NCBI GenBank assembly: GCA_040081715.1
Contig: JBEBFY010000002.1
Coordinates: 186,001 to 250,000, forward strand
DNA length: 64,000 nt
Direction: 5' to 3'
DNA from: CANKJK01 sp040081715
GTDB lineage: Bacteria > Acidobacteriota > Vicinamibacteria > Vicinamibacterales > UBA2999
The first letter of the stretch is position 1. The number at the start of each line of letters is the position of its first letter. Below are positions 42,511 to 51,351 of the stretch, one piece after another. The translations under genes and the position numbers were made by a program. The notes under the pieces were generated by a model that was not told the origin of the DNA, searched no databases, and saw only the letters and a program-made list of their open reading frames with translations.

Positions 42511-44445
42511 GTGCCCGGAACTCGTCGTCGGGAAGTTGAGGTCGATCGCCGGACGCCACTGCGGCTTGTCGGTGATCCCGGCATGGACCGCTGGTGCCAG
42601 CAGGTGCGTGACGCCTGGCGGGCGGCGCGCAGCGGGCGCCATGCTCAGGCGATCCGGATGTGCCATGCGGCTGCGTCGGCGCTGGGCCGGAGAGGCGCCT
42701 GGCACGAGCAACAGGCAGCGTGGTTGATGCTGGTGCGGCTGCACCTCCAGCGTGGGGATACGGCCCGGGCGCTCCTGGCATGTGATGAGGCTGATGCCTC
42801 CGCTGTTCGCGGTCGCGGCCTCGACCTGGGCGTGGCGTGCCACGTCTGGCGCGCCTGGGCCATGGTGGACGCCGGTGACTATTCACAGGCCGTTCCGGTT
42901 GCGGAAACGGCCTGTGCGGCGTGGCGTGAGGGCTGGCGCGGTCGGAGCGCCCGCGCCGTCCTGGCGAGTGCGCTGGATGGAGCCGGCAGGGCATCAGAGG
43001 TCAGGGATCAGGCGGACCAGGAGATCTGGACTGGTGCGCCGACCACCGACGAATGGCCCCTGGCCCTGCGGGCGTGGGCCGTGCATGTCGAGGAGTGGGC
43101 GAGGGCCGGCCGCCTGTTTCAGGCCGGGCGGGAGGCGGCGGCCTTCAGCGATGCCGCGGCGCGGTGTCGTGACGAGGAGGCCGAAGCGGAGGCCGCACTC
43201 GCGCACCTGCGCGTCGTGGCCGCCACGGGCCAGGCTGCGGCAGTGGACGAGGCCGTCGCCGGGGCGCTCCGGCGAGCCGCCGCCGCCCACCTGCCGTACA
43301 TCCGGCTGCGCGCGCTGGCCGTGTGGCGGGAGTTCGCGGTGGCCGGCGGTGACGCCAACAGCAGCGCGCTGTGGGCGCGTGTGCGGAGGCTGGCCGCGCG
43401 GGCGCCGCTCGGGTGGCAACGGTACGCACTCAGGACAGGTGACCGGCCGGGAGCATCGGCGGCCGGGGGAGGCGAACGGACGGCGGTCCACCTGGCGATG
43501 CCTGTGCCTGTCGTGCAGGGGCTGATTGGGAACACGCCCGTCATGGTCCGCCTCCGCGAGGATGTCGCGCGGGCCGCGCGCACCTCGTTCCCAGTGCTCA
43601 TCGAGGGCGAGACGGGCAGCGGCAAGGAACTGGTGGCCCGTGGCCTCCATGCACTGAGCCTGCGATCCACCGCGCCGTTTCTCGACGTGAACTGCGCGGC
43701 CCTGGCCGACGACCTCGTGGACGCCGAACTGTTCGGGCACGCGAAGGGGGCGTTCACAGGCGCCGTGGGGTGCAGGGCCGGCCTCATCGAACAGGCGTCC
43801 GGAGGCACGCTGTTCCTCGACGAGGTCGCGGATCTTGCGCCGCGCGTGCAGGCCAAGCTGCTTCGCGCGCTGCAGCAGCAGGAGATCCGTCGCGTCGGCG
43901 AGGGGCGGGTGCGGCAGGTGGACGTGCGCATCGTCGCGGCCTGCAATCGGCCGCTGGACGACGAGGTCGTGGCGGGGCGGTTTCGGGCGGACCTGGTGTT
44001 CCGCGTAGCGGGCATCCGGATCCTCGTGCCGCCGTTGCGGGAGCGCACCGGCGACATTCCGCTGCTTGTCGATGCCTTCTGGCGGTCGCTGGCGGAGCAG
44101 GCCGGCACCGCAGCCACCCTGACACCCGAGGTCATGGAGCGACTGACCCAGCACCACTGGCCGGGGAACGTCCGCGAGCTGCAGCACGTGCTGGCCACGC
44201 TCGCCGTCCGCGCTCCGGCAAGGGGACCGGTGCCAACGGAGCATCTCCCTCCGGGGATGGGTGTGTGTCCGACGGCATCGGACGAGCCTCTGGCCATGGC
44301 ACGGTGCCGCTTCGAACGGGAATACGCCCACGCGGCACTCGCCCAGGCCGGACACTCCCAGACGCGTGCCGCCCGAGCGCTGGGCCTGTCGCGTCAGGGG
44401 TTGCGGAAGCTGCTGCTGCGCACGTCGGACGTCGAGAGAGAGTGA
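42511..44445 (+). CDS. Sigma-54-dependent transcriptional activator with TPR-like sensor region
   Basis: Enhancer-binding protein of 644 residues. The AAA+ domain has Walker A GETGSGKE (about 365-372), an intact sigma-54-contacting GAFTGA loop (about 412-417), Walker B GGTLFLDEV and an R-finger region. The C-terminus has a Fis-type helix-turn-helix (SQTRAARALGLSRQGLRKLLL). The N-terminal 330 residues are alanine-rich paired helices like TPR repeats, with no receiver, PAS or GAF domain, so the input is likely a protein or small ligand bound by the solenoid. GTG at 42511 has a near-perfect GAGGAGGTG 4 nt upstream. Confidence 0.88.
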   Translation: MPGTRRREVEVDRRTPLRLVGDPGMDRWCQQVRDAWRAARSGRHAQAIRMCHAAASALGRRGAWHEQQAAWLMLVRLHLQRGDTARALLACDEADASAVRGRGLDLGVACHVWRAWAMVDAGDYSQAVPVAETACAAWREGWRGRSARAVLASALDGAGRASEVRDQADQEIWTGAPTTDEWPLALRAWAVHVEEWARAGRLFQAGREAAAFSDAAARCRDEEAEAEAALAHLRVVAATGQAAAVDEAVAGALRRAAAAHLPYIRLRALAVWREFAVAGGDANSSALWARVRRLAARAPLGWQRYALRTGDRPGASAAGGGERTAVHLAMPVPVVQGLIGNTPVMVRLREDVARAARTSFPVLIEGETGSGKELVARGLHALSLRSTAPFLDVNCAALADDLVDAELFGHAKGAFTGAVGCRAGLIEQASGGTLFLDEVADLAPRVQAKLLRALQQQEIRRVGEGRVRQVDVRIVAACNRPLDDEVVAGRFRADLVFRVAGIRILVPPLRERTGDIPLLVDAFWRSLAEQAGTAATLTPEVMERLTQHHWPGNVRELQHVLATLAVRAPARGPVPTEHLPPGMGVCPTASDEPLAMARCRFEREYAHAALAQAGHSQTRAARALGLSRQGLRKLLLRTSDVERE

Positions 44446-44461
44446 CTTGCGTGCAACTCGA

Positions 44462-44467
44462 TAGAAT
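44462..44467 (+). promoter_or_regulatory. TAGAAT -10-like element before dppB
   Basis: TAGAAT ends 9 nt before ATG 44477 with no Shine-Dalgarno, again in the leaderless arrangement. It lies 16 nt after the stop of the sigma-54 activator; no sigma-54 promoter (GG-N10-GC) is seen here. Confidence 0.4.
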
Positions 44468-44476
44468 GACGCCCGG

Positions 44477-45394
44477 ATGCGGTATCTGCTGAGGCGCCTG
44501 CTGCTGACCGTGCCCGTGCTCATCGGGGTGCTCACGCTCGTATTCGCACTGATCCACCTGATCCCTGGTGACCCCGTGCAGGCCATGCTGGGGGAGACGG
44601 CCGCGCCGAAAGACGTCCAGGAACTGCGCCACCGGCTCGGGCTGGACGCACCGCTCCCCACGCAATACGGGCGTTTCATGGCCGGTGTGGCGCGCGGGGA
44701 TCTCGGGCGTTCGCTCAGGACGGGGCAGCCCGTTGTGACCTCGATTGCGGAGCGGATGCCAGCAACCGCCGAGCTGTCGATCGCGGCGGTGGCGATCGCC
44801 GTGTTGCTCGCGATTCCGCTGGGCGTGATGGCCGCGGTGAAGCGAGGCACGTGGGTGGACCACGCCGCGATGGGCGCGGCACTGGCCGGCGTGTCGGTGC
44901 CAGGCTTCTGGCTGGGACCCCTCCTGGCCCTGATCTTCTCGGTGCAGTTCGGATGGTTTCCCGTCTCTGGCCGTGGCACCTGGGGGCACCTCGTGCTGCC
45001 GGCCGTGTCACTCGGCGCGGCACTGGCCGCCGTGCTCGCGCGGATGACGCGTGCCACGCTCCTTGAAGAGCTGTCCCAGCCGTATGTGCAGGCCGTGCGG
45101 GCCAAGGGCGCGTCTCCGTTCCGGACGGTCGTCCGGCACGCACTCCGGAACAGCCTCATTCCCGTGGTGACGTTGCTCGGCCTCCAGTTCGGTGCGGTGC
45201 TGACCGGCACGGTCGTCACCGAAACGGTGTTTGCCTGGCCGGGGATCGGACGGTTACTCGTGCAGTCGATCGGCTTCCGCGATTACCCGATGGTGCAGGG
45301 CTGCATCCTGTTCATTGCACTGACCTACGTCACCGTGAACCTGCTGACGGACCTTGCGTACGGGGCGCTCGATCCGCGTATCCGCTATGAGTGA
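44477..45394 (+). CDS. Peptide/oligopeptide ABC transporter permease, DppB/OppB type
   Basis: Membrane permease of 305 residues with six hydrophobic helices. The N-terminus MRYLLRRLLLTVPVLIGV and VFALIHLIPGDPVQAMLG are characteristic of DppB. The cytoplasmic EAA loop reads YVQAVRAKGASPFRTVVRHALRNSLIPVV, and the end VNLLTDLAYGALDPRIRYE is typical. The partner permease follows after 6 nt. No substrate-binding protein or ATPase gene is next to it, so these must be encoded elsewhere. Confidence 0.93.
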   Translation: MRYLLRRLLLTVPVLIGVLTLVFALIHLIPGDPVQAMLGETAAPKDVQELRHRLGLDAPLPTQYGRFMAGVARGDLGRSLRTGQPVVTSIAERMPATAELSIAAVAIAVLLAIPLGVMAAVKRGTWVDHAAMGAALAGVSVPGFWLGPLLALIFSVQFGWFPVSGRGTWGHLVLPAVSLGAALAAVLARMTRATLLEELSQPYVQAVRAKGASPFRTVVRHALRNSLIPVVTLLGLQFGAVLTGTVVTETVFAWPGIGRLLVQSIGFRDYPMVQGCILFIALTYVTVNLLTDLAYGALDPRIRYE

Positions 45395-45400
45395 CCTGCG

Positions 45401-46222
45401 ATGACGCGCGCGGGCATCGTGCTCGTGGGACTGGTACTGCTCGGCGGCCTCTTCGGCCCCATGCTGCTGCCGCTCGATCCGGTGACGCAGGAACTGCCGC
45501 TGCGGCTGGCGGCGCCGTCCCTGGCGCATCCGTTCGGCCTCGATGAACTCGGGCGCGACATCCTGGCGCGGCTCCTGGCCGGTGCGCGCATTTCGCTGCT
45601 GGTCGGACTCGTCGTCGTGTCCGTGTCGGTGGTCGTTGGCGTGACGCTCGGCTCGATCGCCGGCTATTTCGGCGGGCTGGTGGACGATGCAATCAGCCGC
45701 GTCATCGATGTGCTGCTGGCCTTTCCCGGACTGCTGCTCGCGATCGCGATGGTGGCCGTGCTCGGCCCCAGCCTGACGAATGTCGTGCTGGCGCTCTCGC
45801 TGATCGGGTGGGTGGGCTACGCGCGCCTCGTGCGTGGCCATGTGCTGCGGGCGCGGGAGTGGGACTTCGTGCAGGCCGCGCGCGCCCTGGGCGCGTCATC
45901 CACGCGGATCCTGGTGCGGCACATCCTGCCCGGAGCACTGCCGGCCATCACCGTGCAGGCCACGCTCGGCATGGGTGCGGCGATTCTCTCCGAAGCGTCG
46001 CTCAGCTTCCTCGGGCTCGGGGTGCAGCCCCCGTCGCCCTCCTGGGGCACGATGCTCAATAACGGCCGCGTGCATCTCCTCGATGCTCCACACCTGACGC
46101 TCTTCCCGGGCATCGCGATTGCCGTGCTGGTCCTCGGCTTCAATTTCCTCGGCGACGGATTGCAGGACCGACTGGATCCGCACAGGCGGAGTGGGCGGAA
46201 GAGTACGCCGCTCCCGGGCTAG
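45401..46222 (+). CDS. Peptide/oligopeptide ABC transporter permease, DppC/OppC type
   Basis: Second permease of the pair, 273 residues. Family segments are HPFGLDELGRDILARLLAGARISLLVG, the EAA loop VQAARALGASSTRILVRHILPGALPAI, and EASLSFLGLGVQPPSPSWGTMLNNG. It is shorter at the N-terminus than many DppC proteins, lacking the extra cytoplasmic stretch before the first helix. Cotranscribed with the upstream permease. Confidence 0.93.
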   Translation: MTRAGIVLVGLVLLGGLFGPMLLPLDPVTQELPLRLAAPSLAHPFGLDELGRDILARLLAGARISLLVGLVVVSVSVVVGVTLGSIAGYFGGLVDDAISRVIDVLLAFPGLLLAIAMVAVLGPSLTNVVLALSLIGWVGYARLVRGHVLRAREWDFVQAARALGASSTRILVRHILPGALPAITVQATLGMGAAILSEASLSFLGLGVQPPSPSWGTMLNNGRVHLLDAPHLTLFPGIAIAVLVLGFNFLGDGLQDRLDPHRRSGRKSTPLPG

Positions 46223-46231
46223 GCCGGTGAC

Positions 46232-47524
46232 CTACCGAGGACCGGCGCGCCGCCGTGCGTCGGCCAGCAGGGCGACCGCGTCGGCGTCGCCGGGGGCGAG
46301 GCGCAGAGCACGTTCGGCCCAGTGCAGCGCCAGGGGGATGTTGCCGGACGCAAGGGCGTAGGCCGCGATACGGCGGGCATGGGTCAGCGCGAAGGTGCTG
46401 CCCGGGTTCACGGCTTCGTGGCGGATCAGCGCATCGAGTGCGAGCCGGTCGTTGGCGGCCTCCGTGGCCGCGCGCGCCAGCAGCCGCAGGGCCTCTGGGG
46501 CTACTGGGAGTTGCGCGGTGGCGCGCTCAAGCCAGGGCAATGCGCCCTGTGGATCGCCCGCGAGCAGCCGCGCGCGCCCCATGGCTGCCAGGATGGCGGC
46601 TGGCGGATGGTCACGCTGTGCCAGCGGGTTCAGCATCGCTTCCGCCTCGGCGAGCAGCGCCCGGTCCTTGTAGGTTTCGGCCCGGTCAAGGAGGACATGA
46701 CCGCGGATCGCGGCAAGCGTCGGATCCTCCGTGAACTGCTCGTCCGCACGGGTGAGACGCAGCAGTGCCGAATCGGTCTTGCCCGCCTCTGCCAGCGCCG
46801 TGACGACGGCGGCCACACGCGACGGCTGCGAGGGTTCGAGGGCGGCCAGGGACTCGAGCGCCTCCACACCCTCCCGGACGCGGCCCGAAGCAAGCAGCAC
46901 GGCGGCAAGCTGTTCGCGCGCCGCCAGGAACGACGGCTTCAGCTCCACGGCCCGGCCGAAAGCCAGGGCCGCCTGCGGCGGATTCGACGTGCGGAGCGCG
47001 AGCCCTTCGAGGTAGTGCGCCTCCGCAAGGTCCGCATCGAGTGCGAGCGCCTTGCGGGCGGTGGCAAGGGCGGCCGTCGTCTGCCCGTCCCGAAGCTCAA
47101 CCCCTCCGAGCTTGACGAGCACGATCGGGGCGCGTTCGTCGAGGGCGAGGCAGGCCCGATAGGCATCGACCGCGCGGCCGGTCCGGCCGAGTTCGGCGTT
47201 GACGTCGCCAAGCAGTTCCTTGACGCGGGTGGCGGCAGGGTCCAGCGTGTTGGCGGCGGTTACGTCGGCCAGTGCGGCAGCCAGTTCGCCACGGCGGCGG
47301 TAGGTGTCGCCCCGCTTCAGGTGCGCCAGCATCGACTCGGGCTGGATGGCGAGCGCGCCACTGAAGGCGGCAGCCGCGCCAGAGGTATCGCTGGCGGCGA
47401 GGGCGGCGTCGCCCTCTGCAATCAGGGCGCGAAACGCCCGGTCCTGACCGATGGTGTTCCAGATCAGCACCAGTCCGGCCACGGCCGCCGAGACGATGGC
47501 GGTGATTGTCGTGCTCCGTCGCAT
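46232..47524 (-). CDS. Membrane-anchored TPR-repeat protein
   Basis: Protein of 430 residues with one N-terminal hydrophobic helix (residues about 5-24) and then about ten TPR-like helix pairs (for example AAAFSGALAIQPESMLAHLKRGDTYRRRGE and AALAFGRAVELKPSF). It is likely a periplasmic or membrane-associated scaffold. ATG at 47524 is preceded at 9 nt by a TACGAT hexamer on this strand. It is divergent from the ECF sigma factor gene; no specific partner is evident. Confidence 0.8.
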   Translation of the reverse strand: MRRSTTITAIVSAAVAGLVLIWNTIGQDRAFRALIAEGDAALAASDTSGAAAAFSGALAIQPESMLAHLKRGDTYRRRGELAAALADVTAANTLDPAATRVKELLGDVNAELGRTGRAVDAYRACLALDERAPIVLVKLGGVELRDGQTTAALATARKALALDADLAEAHYLEGLALRTSNPPQAALAFGRAVELKPSFLAAREQLAAVLLASGRVREGVEALESLAALEPSQPSRVAAVVTALAEAGKTDSALLRLTRADEQFTEDPTLAAIRGHVLLDRAETYKDRALLAEAEAMLNPLAQRDHPPAAILAAMGRARLLAGDPQGALPWLERATAQLPVAPEALRLLARAATEAANDRLALDALIRHEAVNPGSTFALTHARRIAAYALASGNIPLALHWAERALRLAPGDADAVALLADARRRAGPR

Positions 47525-47533
47525 CCGGCTGGC

Positions 47534-47539
47534 ATCGTA
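47534..47539 (-). promoter_or_regulatory. TACGAT -10-like element before the TPR gene
   Basis: On the minus strand TACGAT ends 9 nt before ATG 47524, with no Shine-Dalgarno, as in the other leaderless-type starts. Confidence 0.35.
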
Positions 47540-47672
47540 CCGCACGGTGCCCCTGGAACCTTCAGTCCCCTGCGGTGTCCAATCCCAGCACCGGGCAGGG
47601 AGTACACTCCATATCGGCCAGCATGGCGTGGCACGGCTGGCCTGCTGGGGCAGTAGTCTCGTGGGGGTGGGT

Positions 47673-48272
47673 GTGAACGAGCTCGAGACAGCAACCTGGA
47701 CAGAGGCCGCACCGGCAGAGGCCGCACTGATTGTCCGCTGTACGCGTGGCGACGAGGCCGCCTGCACCGAGCTTGTCGGCGCCCACCAGCGCATGGTGTT
47801 CAACCTGGCTTTTCACCTCCTCGGCAGCCGGGACGAAGCCATGGACCTCTCGCAGGAGGTGTTCCTCCGCGTGTTCCGGACGCTGGCGTCCTTCCGTGGG
47901 GAATCCGCTCTCCGTACGTGGATCTATCGCATCGCCGTGAACCAGGCACGCAACCGGCACCGGGGCTGGCTGCGCCGGCATCGCGCGGACCAGGTCTCTC
48001 TCGATCAGCACATCAAGGATGGCGGCGACATGCCCTCGGACGGGCGCACGCCTGATGGCGTTCTGGCCTCGAAGGAAACTGCGGCCCGGTTGTGGCAGGC
48101 GCTCGACCGCCTCCCGTTCGATCAGCGGACCGCCGTCATCCTGCGTGAGATTGATGGCCTCCGCTACGAGGAGATCGCCTTCTCCCTCGGCATCGCCGTC
48201 GGCACGGTGAAGTCGCGCCTCACTCGGGCACGGCAGGCCCTTCGGGCGGAACTGCTCGAGGTGCGGCCATGA
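47673..48272 (+). CDS. ECF-family RNA polymerase sigma factor
   Basis: RpoE-like sigma factor of 199 residues. Region 2 spans about residues 30-100 (MVFNLAFHLLGSRDEAMDLSQEVFLRVFR with the core-binding DLSQEVFL helix), and region 4 is LPFDQRTAVILREIDGLRYEEIAFSLGIAVGTVKSRLTRAR. Three in-frame GTGs lie at 47661, 47667 and 47673; the last has the GGGGGTGGG run as a possible ribosome site. It overlaps the anti-sigma gene by 4 nt (ATGA), so the pair is coregulated. Confidence 0.92.
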   Translation: MNELETATWTEAAPAEAALIVRCTRGDEAACTELVGAHQRMVFNLAFHLLGSRDEAMDLSQEVFLRVFRTLASFRGESALRTWIYRIAVNQARNRHRGWLRRHRADQVSLDQHIKDGGDMPSDGRTPDGVLASKETAARLWQALDRLPFDQRTAVILREIDGLRYEEIAFSLGIAVGTVKSRLTRARQALRAELLEVRP

Positions 48273-49102
48273 CGCCGATGGTGGGCTGCGAGGTGGCCCG
48301 GCCGCTGCTGACCGAGTTCGTCGACGGCGAACTGGCTGTGCCGTCGCAAGTGGTGGTTGAGGCGCACGTGCGCGCGTGCCGTACGTGTGCCGCGCACCTG
48401 GAGGATCTCCAGGCGATTGGGTCGATGCTGCGCACACGGGCAGGTCTGATGGAGCCGCGTGCGGATCTGGCGGCCATGCTGGCGCGGGCGTCGTGGCGCG
48501 CGCAGGCCGAGCAGGCGATGGAGTGGCCGGTGCGGCTGCGGCGGACGTTCGACGACAGGCGGGTGGCCTGGTCTCTGGCTGGCGCGACCTGCGGGCTGGC
48601 CTTGTGCGTCCTGCTCACCGCGGGTCTCGTGGCGGGCCTTGAGCAACAGGCCGCCGACTCGCTGGCAGCCGTGATGAAGGTGCTGGCCAGCCCAGGGTCG
48701 GATCAGAACCCGATGCAACTCGACGCGCGCATGCTGCCGCCGCGGCTTGCGATTGCCACCATGCCAGACGATGCGCCGGAGCTGTCCTCGCTGCCCACGG
48801 ACGATGTGGTCTATGCGGTAGCCGGCACCGTGACCCGGCAGGGCCGGCTGGTGGACTACGCAATCCTGCACGACGACCGGCCAGACTTGGGTCATCGGCG
48901 CGGCGCGGCCGCGTTCGGGCTCACGCCCGCGGAGGTAGTGCAGGCCGTCTCGCGCCTGCGGTTCGCGCCGGCCCAGTCGCGTGGCGAGTCCGTGGCCGTG
49001 AACATGGTGTGGGTCGTGGCCCGGACGACGGTGCGCGGCACGGCCACACCGGCAGAGCTCGCCGGGCCGTGGCTCGCCGGCTTCGGCAGGCGGCGATCGT
49101 AA
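48269..49102 (+). CDS. Zinc-finger anti-sigma factor
   Basis: Protein of 277 residues that should hold the adjacent ECF sigma factor at the membrane. The N-terminal anti-sigma domain has a zinc motif HVRACRTC (His33, Cys37, Cys40) with Cys7 upstream. A membrane helix (about residues 108-128, CGLALCVLLTAGLVAGL) follows, and the remaining 150 residues form a periplasmic domain with no recognised family that ends near VVARTTVRGTATP. Start overlaps the sigma gene stop. Confidence 0.88.
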   Translation: MTPMVGCEVARPLLTEFVDGELAVPSQVVVEAHVRACRTCAAHLEDLQAIGSMLRTRAGLMEPRADLAAMLARASWRAQAEQAMEWPVRLRRTFDDRRVAWSLAGATCGLALCVLLTAGLVAGLEQQAADSLAAVMKVLASPGSDQNPMQLDARMLPPRLAIATMPDDAPELSSLPTDDVVYAVAGTVTRQGRLVDYAILHDDRPDLGHRRGAAAFGLTPAEVVQAVSRLRFAPAQSRGESVAVNMVWVVARTTVRGTATPAELAGPWLAGFGRRRS

Positions 49103-49104
49103 GG

Positions 49105-51345
49105 TCAGCGCCGGGCCGGGTTCACCGGCGAGGCCGCGGCGGTGTCGGCGACCGTGGCACTTCCGCTGTTGAGGAGCGCGTCCAGCGCACGGACCACCAC
49201 CGTCCGTCCGAGATCGCTTCCGTCGATCACGAGTTCAAAGTGCTCCTCGCGGGAATCCGGAAGGCCATCCTTCGGATAGAGCGGCTGCCAGCGGCGGCCG
49301 TCGAGCGTGTACTCCACCGTCTTGACCGCGGACGCGTTATCGGTGACGTCGATGGTCAACAGCGCGCGCGGACCATCGCGCCGGATCCCGGAGACCGTGA
49401 CCGTGGGCGGCGTGTTATCCACGTCGAAGGCCAGGCTGTCGAGGTGGCCGGTCAGTGCAGCGGTGGCGGGATTGTCCGGCGCGTCCGAGGCCACCACGCG
49501 AAGGGTATACGTGCCGTCCGGGACCGAGGCGGTGTCCCAGACGACCAGCGTCTCGGTGAGCTGCTGCTTCAGCGCCTTCCAGGCCGCGTCCCCTTCGCGG
49601 CGGTAGAGCACGTCGTAGGCGAGGTCGTCGCCGTTGTCGTCCTCTCCGCGCCACTGGAAGGTCATCAGGCCCTTCTCGTACACCTTCTTGCCGAGCTGGG
49701 TGGCTTCCCGGGCGGCGCCTGCGGTCAGCACCTTCCGGTCGGGCGGCTCGAGGTCGTAGCCGGCCAGGTCCGGGTCGCCGGACGGGTAGGGCCGCTGGAA
49801 CACCGTCCCCGGAGGATGTACGGTCAGCGAGGCCACCTTCGGCCGGATGTTCCGCTGGAGGTAGGTGGCGGCGATGGAGGTCAGCACGGGCGACTCGCGC
49901 TGCGCGTTCAGCGCCACCCGCCACTGGAGATACCGGGCCTTCGGGCTGGTGATGGCGCTGCCGGCCGGCGTGGCGTACGGCCCCGACCACACGCTCCACG
50001 TCTCATCCGGCGTCTTCGTATTCCCGCTGCGTGTGGCAACGACCACGCCTCCACCCATCGGCACCGACGCACGCCACCGGATCACGCCCCAGGAGGCGAC
50101 GGTCTGCGCATCCCGCACCTCAGACTCGTAGGCACCCGTGGCTGCGCGCGCCGTGTCGAGCCGTACGAGGCGTCCCGGGTTCGACGTGGCGTAGAGGACC
50201 GCACCGGACCGGGTGCGGAGCAGGGCCGTCACGTGCTGAGCCGTTGTGCGGGTGACCAGCGACGCATCGGCCGGGTTGCCCTGCAGCCTGAACAGGCGGC
50301 CCCTGCTCCCGGTGCCCACCAGAAGGCTGCCGTCCGCGTCCACTGCCACGTCGTACGGCACATCCTCGCGTGACTCCCACACCACGTCCCAGAGACCGTC
50401 CTGCTGAATGCGGTAGATCGCGCCGCTCCCACCGGACAATGAGGCCTGGACGGCTGCGCCAGACGTGCTCGCCGCGCTGTCCGCCACGATAGCCACCGAC
50501 GTGATCTCCACGGAGACCGTGGGTGTGCCGGCTGCAACAGGTGGAGGCGCCGCAGCCGATCCCGGGCGCGGAGCGGACCCCGCCGGTGCCGGCTTCGCTG
50601 TGGAGGCCACGGCGTAGAGTGCCCCATCAAGCGCGAGGCGGAGGCTGTGGATCTCGGTGTGGGGGGAGTCGATCAGGATGAACGGCTTACCAGTCGCATC
50701 GAGCTGAATCACGCGGCCCGGAGACTCGGTGCCCACGACGAGCCGGCCTGCGCCGTCAAACACCAACGCCATCGCGTGCGTGGATTTGGCCGCGTAGAAG
50801 ACGGACGAGGCGCCCGACGGCGTCACCTTGTAGATGACGCCCTTGTCGCCCGTGGCCACGAACAGGTTGCCGGCCGGATCCACGGCGAGGCTCCAGATGT
50901 AAGCGTCCGGCGGGTCAAAGAATTTCGCGCTCTTTCCAGCGCCGTCAATCCGGTACACGGCACCGTCCGGCGATGTGCCGGCGAAGACACCACCACCTGG
51001 TGCAGCCGCCAGAGCATGCACTTCGAGTTCCTCGGCGTCGAGCACGACGCTGGATTGTCCTGATGCTTCCACTTTCACGACGCGGCCGTCGTTCCCGGTG
51101 CCGGCGTAGAACGCGCCGTCGGCGCCCTCGATGAGGGTCCACACGAATGGGGCCGCGGGGTCGTGAAGCACGGTGGAGGCCGGGGCCAGGATGAGGCCGC
51201 CGCGACTATCGACGCTGAGGCCGTCGATCTCGCCCTTGAGGAAATCGGCGGCGCCGGCGGCCTGCCAGACCGCGGGGACAGCCGCCGAGAGCGTGACCGC
51301 CGCGGCGACAGCACAGAGCGTCGTGGTGAGGAAGCGCGTGCGCAT
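49105..51345 (-). CDS. Exported beta-propeller-like protein
   Basis: Large secreted protein of 746 residues with a signal peptide (residues 1 to about 24). Residues about 40-400 contain repeated four-stranded blade motifs with G-x-V-x-x-[VI]-D/G turns (DGAVYRIDGAGKSAKFFDPP, GDKGVIYKVTPSGASSVFYA, SPGRVIQLDATGKPFIL), like NHL or Kelch-type propellers. The C-terminal half (about 430-746) looks like Fn3/Ig-type beta domains (DGTYTLRVVASDAPDNP, VTVSGIRRDGPRALLTIDVTD). It lies 6 nt downstream of the S55 protease gene, so the two are cotranscribed. Function unknown; a surface recognition role is conceivable. Confidence 0.75.
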   Translation of the reverse strand: MRTRFLTTTLCAVAAAVTLSAAVPAVWQAAGAADFLKGEIDGLSVDSRGGLILAPASTVLHDPAAPFVWTLIEGADGAFYAGTGNDGRVVKVEASGQSSVVLDAEELEVHALAAAPGGGVFAGTSPDGAVYRIDGAGKSAKFFDPPDAYIWSLAVDPAGNLFVATGDKGVIYKVTPSGASSVFYAAKSTHAMALVFDGAGRLVVGTESPGRVIQLDATGKPFILIDSPHTEIHSLRLALDGALYAVASTAKPAPAGSAPRPGSAAAPPPVAAGTPTVSVEITSVAIVADSAASTSGAAVQASLSGGSGAIYRIQQDGLWDVVWESREDVPYDVAVDADGSLLVGTGSRGRLFRLQGNPADASLVTRTTAQHVTALLRTRSGAVLYATSNPGRLVRLDTARAATGAYESEVRDAQTVASWGVIRWRASVPMGGGVVVATRSGNTKTPDETWSVWSGPYATPAGSAITSPKARYLQWRVALNAQRESPVLTSIAATYLQRNIRPKVASLTVHPPGTVFQRPYPSGDPDLAGYDLEPPDRKVLTAGAAREATQLGKKVYEKGLMTFQWRGEDDNGDDLAYDVLYRREGDAAWKALKQQLTETLVVWDTASVPDGTYTLRVVASDAPDNPATAALTGHLDSLAFDVDNTPPTVTVSGIRRDGPRALLTIDVTDNASAVKTVEYTLDGRRWQPLYPKDGLPDSREEHFELVIDGSDLGRTVVVRALDALLNSGSATVADTAAASPVNPARR

Positions 51346-51351
51346 ATCGGG

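Noticed and set aside
44446..44476. TTGCGT and TAGAAT as a full sigma-70 promoter for dppB
   Set aside because: The two hexamers are only 9 nt apart, far from the 16-18 nt needed; only the -10-like element is kept.
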